NCBI GenBank assembly: GCA_950022295.1
Contig: OX465601.1
Span: forward strand, 115,835,501 to 115,899,500
DNA from: Bromus sterilis
Lineage: Eukaryota; Streptophyta; Magnoliopsida; Poales; Poaceae
Length of the DNA stretch: 64,000 nucleotides
Direction: 5' to 3'
The notes under the pieces were generated by a model, which was given only the letters and a program-made list of their open reading frames with translations, made no database searches and had not been told where the DNA came from. Position numbers and translations under genes: made by a program. Numbering within the stretch: the first letter of the stretch is position 1; each line of letters starts with the position of its first letter. This document shows, piece by piece, positions 33,572 to 45,605 of this stretch.

Positions 33572-35104
33572 GGTATTAAAGCCGAAGACGTGAAGAATTT
33601 ACCGCCTATTGAGAATTTGTGTGAGCCTACTACTCACCCTCCCTTGGTAGAGGTACACTCTCTATTAGACTTTACTGAAAGTGACATCCCTAAAGGTAAG
33701 CCTCCCGACCAATGTTTAGATGAGCTTGATAATTTTATTGTTAAGCAAGACCATTTTAATAGGAAGTTACAAAGTCAGTTGCATGATAACTCTCTTGCTA
33801 TCAAAAGTTTGTGTGATGATCTAGAAAGAACAGTTAATGATGTTAAATGTCTTGTTAAGCATTTTCATATGGTTCAAACTCAACTTGAACAAATTTCTAA
33901 TGTGCAAAAAGATTTGCTTGCTAATAATGCCAAACAGGACATACAAGCTTATGTCATCAAAACTAGGGGTGGAACACACACCCAGGACCAACTTTATCCT
34001 GAGGGGCATCCAAAGAGGATCGAGCAAGATTCTCAAGTATAAGAAGAAGACGAGATTGTTAGCTCTCCGAAGAAGAAAAAGAAGAAGAAGAAAGACAAGG
34101 AGGCCGACAATCCCAATGATCCTATTACAAGTGAAAATCAAGCTATTGATCCTAATAGTATATCTACCTCCGATGCTGAAACAGAAGACGGTACCGAGCC
34201 TGAAGAAAAGGACGCGGAGAAGGATGATTCTCCCAAGGTAAGAGAAGAAGAAACACCCGATAGGCGCAAGAGGTACTCTAGAGTAGACTTCATCGCAAGA
34301 AGAGATGGGAAGGAAGGAGAACCATGGATACAGAAACCCATGCCCTTTCCAGGTAAGTCCCTCAAATCTAAAGAAGAAGAGCATTATAATAAATTTTGTG
34401 AATGGATGAAACCTCTTTTTCTTCAAATCCCTTTGACTGATGCTATTAAGTTACCTCCCTATTCGAAATATATGAAAGATATTGTCACAAATAAAATAAA
34501 AGTTCCTAATGAGGCAATATCTACTATGCTTGCTAACTACTCTTTCAGTGGCAAGATTCCTAAGAAGCTCGGTGACCCATGTATACCCACCATTCCTTTC
34601 TCCATAAAGAATAATTACGTCAGAACTGCTTTATGTGATCTTGGTGCAGGAGTGAGTGTTATGCCTTTCTCTCTTTACAAGAGGCTTTGTTTAGAAAAAC
34701 TAATCCCTAAAGATATCTCCCTTCAGATGGCTGACAAGTCAACAGCTGTCCCAATAGGTATTTGTGAGGATGTACCCGTTGAAGTAGCTAACTGTTTGAT
34801 CCTTACAGATTTTGTTGTGCTTGACATGCCCGAGGATGGGAGCATGTCCATTATTCTTGGTAGACCTTTTCTCAACACCGCAGGTGCTATCATTGATTGC
34901 AATAAAGGAAAGGTCACCTTCAACGTTGATGATAAAGAACACACGGTGTATTTTCCAAAGAAGATCGACAAGAGGCATGGCCTTAACTCTATAGAGAATA
35001 TTGAGAAAGTGAAGGTTGGAGAGTGGGACTGTCCACTACATGTGCACCACAAATATAAAACCATTATGGTGGGGACAATGTCCATCAAAGTAAAGGTGCA
35101 ATGA
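33572..35104 (+). pseudogene. gag-pro: Element A gag C-terminus and aspartic protease
   Basis: Gag resumes in the same frame after element B with GIKAEDVKNLPP, a linker rich in Asp, Asn and Gln (helical), then TAA at 34040-34042. The frame stays open after the stop: Lys-rich and acidic spacer, EWMKPLFLQIPLTDAIKLPPY, and a retropepsin-like domain with active-site motif LCDLGAGVSVMP and the later block IILGRPFLNTAGAIID, ending KKIDKRHG. The motif DLGA in place of DTGA or DSGA is usual in Athila-type gypsy elements. The ORF ends at 35104 with no reverse transcriptase following. Apart from the one stop this part is well kept. Confidence 0.9.
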
Positions 35105-35844
35105 TCATTTCATAAGGGGTGAGACTTCTTGTTCTGTATATCGCCGGTTTGTTGGTAAGACTTGATCAACCTTACTAGTGAGCTTGTTTTATATAGGTAA
35201 AAAGTTAAGCTTGTTATGTTTTCATTTGCTTTAGCTTTCATTCTCTTTGTTGTACCAAGTTTTTATGTTTTTGAAGCTTCAAAATATTAATCACTGCTTT
35301 AAGTTTTCAGAAAGTTTTGCAGCTTTTTGAACTCCGAGAAATTTTCAACAGTGAAGTTTTCAGAAAAATTCCAGAAAAATAAAAATAAAAATTTCCATGC
35401 CGAGGGTGACCCAGAGGCACCTGGGGCTGACCAGGGGGGGCCACCAGTGGCCGCGCCCACAGGCCCCACTTCCAGGTATGTCTTCTTCCTCCTCCTTCTT
35501 CTCTCTCCAAAAACACGAGGTCTGCACTTTGTTCTTGCGTTCTTGCTGTTCTTGGAGGCGATTTTCGACCTCTCTCTCTACAGCCCACCATTCGAGCTGA
35601 ATTTTTTAGCAAATACTCCCTGGTATGTAACTCCTTCACCCCTCGAATTAGATTTTTGATTGGTGGCTTCATTTGTGAGTATTTAGTAGTTCTTGGTGCT
35701 GTTTAGATGAGCTTACTTGCATGAGTAGAATTTTATTTTCAAAGTTTTGATGCAAGTTTATGACTTAGGTAAGTGAGTTGAGTAGTTTTCCTTAACTCAC
35801 TTTGTTTAAATCCTTGTTTTTGTAATTTGTCAAAAATTTCAGAA
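35105..35844 (+). other. Spacer of element A between protease and second ORF
   Basis: No ORF of weight. It contains 'cagaaaaattccagaaaaat' (near 35363) followed by a GC-rich tract (35400-35475) and a pyrimidine-rich run. This resembles the order of motifs upstream of the TATA-like box in the LTRs. A potential splice donor CAGGTATGTC lies at about 35475. It may be an internal regulatory region; this is inference. Confidence 0.5.
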
Positions 35845-37058
35845 ATGAGTTTGCTAGGAAGAGCAAAGGGGTGTCTTGGGAAGAAGAGACCCGAGCGCTC
35901 CGATCGAGTTACAAGAGCTGCAGCTTCACCCTCGACTGCTAGGGTGAGCTACAACGAAGATCATGTGCCCTTAGAGTTGTTGGAAGACACAAATTCAGCA
36001 CGTGCAATGACTTTCCCGTGCGATGAATTCCTTGAAGCTGGAGGAATTAAGGAGGAGTTCTATAATCTTTGTGCTAATGCAGGTCTGACGCGGCTCGCTA
36101 CGTGCCGTGTTACCCAGTATCAAAAACTCACCTCTTGTTTCATTAACAGTTTTAGATATAACCTTGATGCTGGTTCTGTTGAGTTTAAAATTTACAATGA
36201 TCTTTTGACCATGCCTTTGGAAAAGTTTTGTGAAATAATAGGTGTGCCGAACGTGGGACTGACGGCGAAGATGAGCTCTCAGCCCTCCGGGCTGAGAACC
36301 GTCTTCAACTCTCTTTGTAGCATGGATACAAGGGATATTCAGCGGTCAAAGATCTCCAGCATCTTATTCCCACACCTCAGGTATTTTGCGTATTATATTG
36401 CTAGAGGGGTGTTAGCTCGTGACAACACGAGCAACATATCTGCGCCGGATATTGCTATCCTGGCAACCGCCCTCTTAGGGAGGTTTGATTATAATGTGGG
36501 TGCCTTAATTGCTCGACGCCTTGCTATGAACGGTAACAAGGGAGACTTATTTGGTGGCGTTTACGCCACACTTATCCTAGAGTCACTTAATGGCACCCAC
36601 ACCCCGATGATAAGCCTTTTACTTATTTAAGTTTTGATCTTGCTGCTATGAAAAGGCATAAGTTTGTTACCATGACTTCCGAGTTTGGTAACCTTGATTA
36701 TATCTTACGTTTCGGGGCCACCACGGAACGCAAGATCCATCTACCTGCACCTCTTTTGTTTGATTTTTCTCGCAGGAACGGATGGTCCTTTGATGTTATC
36801 CAGTTTGATGAGTTCATGGTCCAGCGTCAGTTTCATAACCCCATGGAGGGGGTTGTGCCCGACGAGGAGGGGCACGTTGAGTTACCACCTTTACAGGGGG
36901 AGACCGTCACCCAGTTTGGTGAGGGGTCTTCCTCTGCTTGGAGCGCGGATCCTTCTTCGTGGGAGGATCCGAGGACTTCGGTGTACGCGCCGGAAGCCTC
37001 ATACGACCCTTGGACTCACCCGTACTACCCTGGAGCAGGAGGCTCCTGGGGACATTAG
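35845..37058 (+). pseudogene. Element A second ORF (ATHILA ORF-1-like, tentative), frameshifted
   Basis: I start at the ATG of MSLLGRAKGCLG (35845); the upstream TTG is not a plant start. The first frame runs about 260 codons to 36630, and a second frame (36648-37058) continues the same protein after a one-base shift in the CCCC run near 36602. The N-terminus is basic. Residues about 85-150 contain CFINSFRYNLD and MPLEKFCEIIGVPNVG, followed by HLRYFAYYIARGVLARDN. The C-terminus is Pro/Gly/Tyr-rich (PWTHPYYPGAGGSWGH). The middle resembles ATHILA ORF-1-type proteins of plant gypsy elements as I recall them, with moderate certainty. Function unknown. A polypurine-like AAGCTTGGGGGAGT follows the stop. 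Confidence 0.72.
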
Positions 37059-38895
37059 CTACTACCAACTTAGGCCAAAAGCCTAAGCTTGGGGGAGTAC
37101 GCTCCCTTCTCACTTTTCCATTGTATTATCCGTTTTATTTTTGCTTTGATCTTTTCGAAGCTATTGCCCGTTTTTCTTTCCTTCTTTCTTTGCAAAAACA
37201 ACAAAAAGATTTTCTCTTTTCTTTTGCTCTCGTTTAAACCTTTGAAAAACACAAAAAGATTTCCTTTTTCTCTTTAGTTTGCTTTGTTTTCAGAGTTCAG
37301 CTCGACTCCGTGATGGCATTTGATTATATTTCCCATGTTCGATCGTGCAAGTGACAAGGCAGTAATGACGAAGATCGACGGAAGGGAAGCAACAAGGAAC
37401 ACCAGTATGAACTCTTCTTGTTTCTATTTTTGTACATATGCATGTACTTATTATCTAGAGACCAGCTTGTAGCGACATAGTGCTATGTTTACAATGCTTT
37501 CCCAGTGTTCATGCTTTCCTTGTGGCCAGTCTCAAATAGCTAGAGTACATAATGTGTTGTTCAAATGATTTACATGCATTGCATTGTTCATGGTTTGGCA
37601 TACTGAAGTGGTGTTTCCCTTCGGAGAATTTTTGGATTGACTTGGCACATGTTCACACATGCTTATGACTAAAAGTCTATTATGCCTTGATGATCTTTTT
37701 GTTTCAGAATAGTTATATCACTTTCATGCCCGATTCAATGTTGCTTTGTCGCTCTGCATGATTATGACATTTATTGCTCTCTAGTTGGTCGCTTCCCAGT
37801 CTTTTGCTAGCCTTCGCTCGCACTAAGCGGAATTCTGCTTGTGCTTCAAAACTCCTTTTCAAACCCAGTTGTTCCATTTGAGTCCACCATACCTACTTAT
37901 ATGTGGTATTTACCGGCCACTCCTAACTTAGACTTTCTTGTGCCATCTCGAAGTTTGTTCAAAAGTTTCCCTTTTGTAACCGTACAAGCTCATGGTGCGG
38001 TGAGGGTAAATCAGTATCTTTCATGCCAAAAATATTTTGACGGAAGTTTTAACTAGTCAAGAAAAAGAAAAGAATTATATGAGTTACACCTCCCCCATAC
38101 TTGATGATGGAGTGAAATGGACCAAATGCTGCTTATGATAGATGGAACGATACCCTCCTTCCATCCTTGAGGCAAAATAAAAGGTTCCGTAGACCATCAA
38201 AGGATTTATGGATAAGGGAATATGTGTAAGCAAAAAGCATTATATATGGTTGGCATGGGAGATATTGAGAGACTTTTACCGTTCACCGTTGACTGGAAAG
38301 TTGCACTTCACAAAAATGTTTTATCTCTGTTTTCAAAACCAAGAGCTCTGGCACATGTTTAGTCTTTGCTTCCTTTCACGGGTTTTCAACCTTGCCATCA
38401 AAAGCCACGGTTCGAGAGTCTCCCCTTCTTTCTTCAAAGCACCAACTACGAGAGCATAATTGTCATTCTTAGTGTAACATGCATTGTCCCAAAGTATTAC
38501 ATTGTCTTCTGCATGCTTGTGTTATTGCTAGTCTGAAATACTGAGTTCTAGTCACCTTTAAAACTCCGGAGGAGTTTCTGCATTTATGTTTTGCTTCACT
38601 CATGGAGGCTAGCGAAATGCCACTCAAGTATGTTCAAGCTATGTGCACTGTGATCCTGTCTTGCTTTTCAGTAGCTTATTATTTACTTTTAGTTGTTTGT
38701 GACTGATCACATGAAAGAAGAATTGCTTCGTGCATTGTCTTTATAGCATTGTTTCAATACCTGCTAAACTCTTTTCGTAGTACATGCTTATATACATCTA
38801 ATGAAGAAAAAGAGTTTGTCAAAGTTTTCTTTGTCGCGTCCAGTCCATTGAACTGAATTGCTTGAGGACAAGCAATATGCTAAGCTTGGGGGAGT
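37059..38895 (+). other. Non-coding 3' region of element A with polypurine tracts
   Basis: About 1.8 kb without a credible gene. The polypurine tract TAAGCTTGGGGGAGT (38881-38895) directly precedes the right LTR. A near-identical copy stands at about 37084-37097, right after the second ORF. Between them are T-rich and 'aaaaacaacaaaaagattt' stretches (37190-37270). Confidence 0.75.
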
Positions 38896-40259
38896 TGATA
38901 CGTCTCAAACGTATCTACTTTTCCGAACACTTTTGCTATTGTTTTGCCTTCATTCTTGCATGATTTGGACGAAACTAACCCGGACTAACACTGTTTTCAG
39001 CAGAGCTGCCTGTATGGTTTTATTGTGTGCAGGAAAATGGATTTTTAGACGTTCCAGAAAATTCCCAGAAAAATACCTGAAAATCCGCGCACCCGAAGGA
39101 GCCAGAAGATAGAAGTGGGACCAAAGGGGAGCCCTAGGGGCCCCAGGCGCCCCCCAGGCGCGGCCAGGGGTGGGGCCGCGCCCTCTGGCTGCCTGGGCGC
39201 CTCCCCCCTCCTCTGGTGCCCTACGTGGACTCCTATTTATCCCCGTGACGAGAAAACCCCAGAACAGAAGTCGTTTTCCCAGTTTCCGTCGCGGAGCCGC
39301 CGCCACCTTCTGTTCTTCTTCGGGAGGGCTAATCTGGAGGATGATTTGGCCTCCGGAGCGGGGAGATCGTCGCCATTGTCATCACCAATCCATTCATCCT
39401 CCATGACTTCTCTTCACATGTGTGAGTAATTCCCTGCTGTAGGCAAAGGGGATGGTAGGGATTGGATGAGTTTGATCATGTAATAGTTCGTCAGATTGTT
39501 GGGGGCATGTTGCCTATCATCTAGATTGGTGTTTATCTTATTTGATACAACTTGTTGCTCTTAATGCTTGTCACTTTGGGCCCGAGTGCCATGTTTTCAG
39601 ATCTGGACCCTATGTGTTTTCATGAATATATTTCTGTTCTAGATCCTATCTATGAGTTGTATGCACCTATTATGGTCCGGAACCGGCGATCCCAAAGGTG
39701 ACAGCTTGGGAGAGCAAAGGGGATGGCCCATAATTTGAGGATTCCATGTATCCATTAAGTTTATTGCTTTGTTCCGGTGCTCTTTGACAGGAGCACCTTA
39801 ATCTTGGCCCCATTCGTAGCGGGGGGGTAGGACAAAAGATGTTGTGCAAGTTCTTATTGCAAGCACGCACAACTACCTACGGGATACATGCCTAATGTTT
39901 GATATTTGCCTAGATGATCATTGCTTTTCTGTGTGCCTTGCCCCGTGTTAGAATCTATTATATGTTCACTCTCATCCATGCAGCGCCCAACCATCCATCT
40001 CCCTAGCCTACAGTGTTTTCAATCCTGCTGGTCATTAGCTGTTACTTTTGTTATCTACTTTTACTGTTGCAATCATCACTATCATATTACAAATACCACT
40101 TATCTATTGTCGTAAGCAAGTATATTTGAGGTGTGGTTGAATTGACAACTCAACTGTCAAAGCTTATAAATACTCTTTGGCTCCCCGTGTGTTGAATCAA
40201 TAAATTGGGCTAACTTACCCGCGAAGAATATCTCGATCCCTTACGCCTGTGGGGCATCA
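38896..40259 (+). repeat. Right (3') LTR of element A
   Basis: 1364 bp, starting TGATACGTCTCAAACG and ending GGGGCATCA, followed by the target duplication CATGC. The TATA-like box is at 39233-39241. Its last ~948 bp (from 39312) correspond to the fragment at 44652-45605. Confidence 0.93.
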
Positions 40260-43200
40260 CATGCCAAGTTTCAACCTTTTCTGAGTTCAGTTGTAGTGCT
40301 TTCCAATTACAGGGTCATTTAGCTCAAAATAAATCATTAAATGCATGAAAAATAGCAAAAGAAGTCAGAAAGGGTTGAAATTTTAGTATGTGGCTTTGAA
40401 TGCTGCATGTTGGATGCAAAAAAAGTCTTGAGTTGAAATAAGGTTAGAAAAATGAAATGCCTTTGAAACACATGTGTTTTCGTCTGAAAACCTTGTACTT
40501 TGAAAGAGATGGTCCAGTTTGTACACGACGTGCATCCAGTTTTTGCCGTAATCCTCTCAACTTTTAGACACATGCTATGTGGGACAAATGATGATACCAT
40601 GCCAAGTTTCAACCTTTTCTGAGTTCAGTTGTAGTGCTTTCCATCATTTAGCTCAAAATAAATCATTAAATGCATGAAAAATCGCAAATGAAGTCAGAAA
40701 GGGTTGAAATTTTAGTATGTGGCTTTGAATGTTGCATGTTGGATGCAAAAAAGTCTTGAGTTGAAATAAGTTTAGAAAAATGAAATGCCTTTCAAACACA
40801 TGTGTTTTCGTCTGAAACCCTCATACTTTGAAAGAGATGGTCCAGTTTGTACACGAAGTGCATCCAGTTTTTCCCGTAATCCTCTCAACTTTTGCACACA
40901 TGCTATGTGGGTCAAATGGTGATACCATGCCAAGTTTCAATCTTTTCTGAGTTCAGTTGTAGTGCTCTCCAATTACAGGGTCATTTAGCTCAAAATAAAT
41001 CATTAAATTCATGAAAAATATCAAATGAAGTCAGATAGGGTCGGAATTTTAGTATGTGGCTTTGAATGTTGCATGATGGATGCAAAAAAAAGTCTTGAGT
41101 TGAAATAAGTTTAGAAAAATGAAATGCCTTTGAAACACATGTGTTTTCGTCTGAAACCCACGTACTTTGAAAGAGATGGTCCAGTTTGTACACGAAGTGC
41201 ATCCAGTTTTTGCCGTAATCCTCTAAACTTTTGCACACATGCTATGTGCGTCAAATGATGATACCATGGCAAGTTTCAACCTTTTCTGAGTTCAGTTGTA
41301 GTGCTTTCCAATTACAGGGTCATTTAGCTCAAAATAAATCATTAAATGCATGAAAAGTAGCAAATGAAGTCAGAAAGGGTTGAAATTTTAGTATGTGGCT
41401 TTGAATGCTGCATGTTGGATGAAAAAAAATTCTTGAGTTGACATAAGGTTAGAAAAATCAAATGCCTTTGATACACATGTGTTTTCGTATGAAACCCTCG
41501 TACTTTGAAATAGATGGTCCAGTTTGTACACGAAGTGCATCTAGTGTTTGCCCTAATCCTCTCAACTTTTGCACACATGCTATGTGCGTCAAATGATGAT
41601 ACCATGACAAGTTTCAACCTTTTCTGAGTTCAGTTGTAGTGCTTTCCAATTACAGGGTCATTTGGCTCAAAATAAATTATTAAATGCATGAAAAATAGCA
41701 AATGAAGTCACAAAGGGTTGAAATTTTAGTATGTGGCTTTGAATGCTGCATGTTGGATGCAAAAAAAGTCTTGAGTTGAAATAAGTTTAGAAAAATGAAA
41801 TGCCTTTGAAACAGATATGTTTTCGTCTGAAATGCTCGTACTTTGAAAAAGATGGTCCACTTTGTACAGGAAGTGCATCCAGTTTTTACCGTCATCCTCT
41901 CAACTTTTGCACACATGCTATGTGGGTCCAATGATGATACCATGCCAAGTTTCAACCTTTTCTGAGTTCGGTTGTAGTGCTTTCCAATTACAGGGTCATC
42001 TAGCTCAAAATAAATCATGAAATGCATGAAAAATAGCAAATGAAGTCAGAAAGGGTTGAAATTTTAGTATGTGGCTTTGAATGCTGCATGTTGGATGCAA
42101 AAAAAGTCTTAAGTTGACATAAGTTTAGAAAAATGAAATGCCTTTGAAACACATGTGTTTTTGTATGAAACCCTCGTACTTTGAAAGAGATGGTCCAGTT
42201 TGTACACGAAGTCCATCCAGTTTTGCCGTAATCCTCTCAACTTTTGCACACATGCTATGTGCGTCAAATGATGATACCATGCCAAGGTTCAACCTTAGCT
42301 GAGTTCTGTTGTAGTGCTTTCCAATTACAGGGCCATTTAGCTCAAATTAAATCATTCAATGCATGAAAAATAGCAAATGAAGTCAGAAAGGGTTGCAATT
42401 TTAGTATGTGGCTTTGAATGCTGCATGTTGGATGCAAAAAAATTCTTGAGTTGACATAAGTTTACAAAAATTAAATGCCTTTGAAACACATGTGTTTTCG
42501 TATGAAACCCTCGTACTTTGAAAGAGATGGTCCAGTTTGTACACGAAGTGGATCCAGTTTTTGCCGTAATCCTCTCAACTTTTGCACACATGCTATGTGG
42601 GTCAAATGGTGATACCATGCCAAGTTTCAATCTTTTCTGAGTTCAGTTGTAGTGCTCTCCAATTACAGGGTCATTTAGCTCAAAATAAATCATTAAATTC
42701 ATGAAAATATCAAATGAAGTCAGATAGGGTCAGAATTTTAGTATGTGGCTTTGAATGTTGCATGATGGATGCAAAAAAAAGTCTTGAGTTGAAATAAGTT
42801 TAGAAAAATGAAATGCCATTGAAACACATGTGTTTTCGTCTGAAACCCACGTACTTTGAAAGAGATGGTCCAGTTTGTACACGAAGTGGATCCAATTTTT
42901 GCCGTAATCCTCTCAACTTTTGCACACATGCTATGTGCGTCAAATGATGATACCATACCAAGTTTCAACCTTTTCTGAGCTCAGTTGTAGTGCTTTCCAA
43001 TTACAGGGTCATTTAGCTCAAAATAAATCATTAAATGCATGAAAAATAGCAAATGAAGTCAGAAAGGGTTGAAATTTTAGTATGTGGCTTTGAATGCTGC
43101 ATGTTGGATGAAAAAAAAGTCTTGAGTTGACATAAGTTTAGAAAAATGAAATGCCTTTGATACACATGTGTTTTCGTATGAAACCCTCGTACTTTGAAAG

Positions 43201-44651
43201 AGATGGTCCAGTTTGTACTCGAAGTGCATCCAGATTTTGCCGTAATCCTCTCAACTTTTGCACACATGCTATGTGCGTCAAATGATGATACCATGCCAAG
43301 TTTCAACCTTTTCTGAATTCAGTTGTAGTGCTTTCCAATTACTAGGTCATTTAGCTCAAAATAAATCATTAAATGCATGAAAAATATCAAATGAAGTCAA
43401 AAAGGGTTGAAATTTTAGTATGTGGCTTTGAATGCTGCATGTTGGATGCAAAAAAAATCTTGAGTTTAAATAAGCTTAGAAAAATGAACTTCCTTTGAAA
43501 CACATGTGTTTTCGTCTGAAACCCTCGTACTTTGAAAGAGATGGTCCAGTTTGTACACGAAGTGCATCTAGTTTTTGCCGTAATCCTCTCAACTTTTGCA
43601 CACATGTTATGTGGGTCAAATGATGATACCGTACCAAGTTTCAACATTTTCTGAGTTCAGGGTTAGTGCTTTCCAATTATAGGGTCATTTAGCTCAAAAT
43701 AAATTATTAAATGCATGAAAAATAGCAAATGAAGTCAGAAAGGGTTGAAATTTTAGTATGTGGCTTTGAATGATGCATCTTCGATGCAAAAAAAGTCGTG
43801 AGTTGAAATAAGTTTAGAAAAATGAAATGCCTTTGAAACACATGTGTTTTCGTCTGAAACCCTCGTACTTTGAAAGAGATTGTCCAGTTTGTACACGAAG
43901 TGCGTCCAGTTTTTGCCGTAATCCTCTCAACTTTTTCAGACATGCTATGTGGTTCAAATGATGATACCATGCCAAGTTTCAATCTTTTCTGAGTTCAGTT
44001 GTAGTGCTTTCCAATTACAGGGTCATTTAGCTCAAAATAAATCATTAAATGCATGAAAAATAGCAAATGAAGTCAGAAAGGGTTGAAATTTTAGTATGTG
44101 GCTTTGAATGCTGTATGTTGGATGCAAAAAATGTCTTGAGTTGAAATAAGTTTAGAAAAATGAAATTCCTGTGAAACAGATTTGTTTTCGTCTGAAACGT
44201 TCGTACTTTGAAAGAGATGGTCCAGTTTGTACACGAAGTGCATCTAGTTTTTACCGTCATGCTCTCAACTTTTGCACACATGCTATGTGGGTCAAATGAT
44301 GATACCATGCCAAGTTTCAACCTTTTCTGAGTTCGGTTGTAGTGCTTTCCAATTACAGGGTCATCTAGCTCAAAATAAATCATTAAATGCATGAAAAATA
44401 GCAAATGAAGTCAGAAAGGGTTGAAATTTTAGTATGTGGCTTTGAATGCTGCATGTTGGATGCAAAAAAAGTCTTGAGTTGACATAAGTTTAGAAAAATT
44501 AAATGTCGTTGAAACACATGTGTTTTCGTATGAAACCCTCGTACTTTGAAAAAGATGGTCCAGTTTGTACACGAAGTGCATCTAGTTTTTGTCGTGTTCC
44601 TCTCAACTTTTGCAGACATTCTATGTGCGTCAAATTATGATACCATGCCAA
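40260..44651. repeat. Satellite array between element A and the LTR fragment
   Basis: About 13 monomers of the same ~338-bp satellite, resuming in phase right after A. It ends abruptly at CCAAG, where A-type LTR sequence begins mid-LTR (44652). The entire block recurs at 45606-49997 with a 5345-5346 bp offset and very few differences. Confidence 0.93.
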
Positions 44652-45605
44652 GTTCTTCTTCGGGAGGGCTAATCTGGAGGCTGATTTGGCCTCCGGAGAG
44701 GGGAGATCGTCGCCATCGCCATCGCCATCACCAATCCATCCATCCTCCATGACTTCTCTTCACATGTGTGAGTAATTCCCTGCTGTAGGCAAAGGGGATG
44801 GTAAGGATTGGATGAGTTTGGTCATGTAATAGTTCGTCAGATTGTTGGGGGCATGTTGCCTATCATCTAGATTGGTGTTTATCAACTTTGCTACAACTTG
44901 TTGCTCTTAATGCTTGTCACTTTGGGCCCGAGTGCCATGTTTTCAGATCTGGACCCTATGTGTTTTCATGAATATATTTCTGTTCTAGATCCTATCTATG
45001 AGTTGTATGCACCTATTATGGTCCGGAACCGGCGATCCCAAAGGTGACAGCTTGGGAGAGCAAAGGGGATGGCCCATAATTTGAGGATTCCATGTATCCA
45101 TTAAGTTTATTGCTTTGTTCCGGTGCTCTTTGACAGGAGCACCTTAATCTTGGCCCCATTCGTAGCGGGGGGGTAGGACAAAAGATGTTGTGCAAGTTCT
45201 TATTGCAAGCACGCACAACTACCTACGGGATACATGCCTAATGTTTGATATTTGCCTAGATGATCATTGCTTTTCTGTGTGCCTTGCCCCGTGTTAGAAT
45301 CTATTATATGTTCACTCTCATCCATGCAGCGCCCAACCATCCATCTCCCTAGCCTACAGTGTTTTCAATCCTGCTGGTCATTAGCTGTTACTTTTGTTAT
45401 CTACTTTTACTGTTGCAATCATCACTATCATATTACAAATACCACTTATCTATTGTCGTAAGCAAGTATATTTGAGGTGTGGTTGAATTGACAACTCAAC
45501 TGTCAAAGCTTATAAATACTCTTTGGCTCCCCGTGTGTTGAATCAATAAATTGGGCTAACTTACCCGCGAAGAATATCTCGATCCCTTACGCCTGTGGGG
45601 CATCA
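44652..45605 (+). repeat. Partial, chimeric copy of element A LTR
   Basis: 954 bp, starting mid-LTR at GTTCTTCTTCGGG and ending with the true LTR end GGGGCATCA plus CATGC. Its first ~240 bases agree with the left LTR (10187-10430) at every position where the two LTRs differ. From about 44978 onward it agrees with the right LTR instead. The switch lies between about 44896 and 44977, where the two LTRs are the same. Confidence 0.9.

Larger units (their letters stand above)
9770..40259 (+). mobile_element. Element A: Athila-like Ty3/gypsy LTR retrotransposon, non-autonomous, carrying nested elements
   Basis: Two direct LTRs (9770-11154 and 38896-40259) bound the element and a perfect 5-bp target duplication CATGC flanks it. 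Internal order is tRNA-Asp primer site, gag, aspartic protease, a second ORF, a long non-coding 3' part and a polypurine tract. No reverse transcriptase, RNase H or integrase is present. The tRNA-Asp primer, the protease motif DLGAGVSVMP and the extra ORF fit the Athila lineage. Excluding the insert B (12864-33571), the element is about 9.8 kb. Its coding frames carry several stops, so it is dead on its own. The lineage call rests on recalled family features; the exact named family (for example Sabrina- or Fatima-type) is not claimed. Confidence 0.92.
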
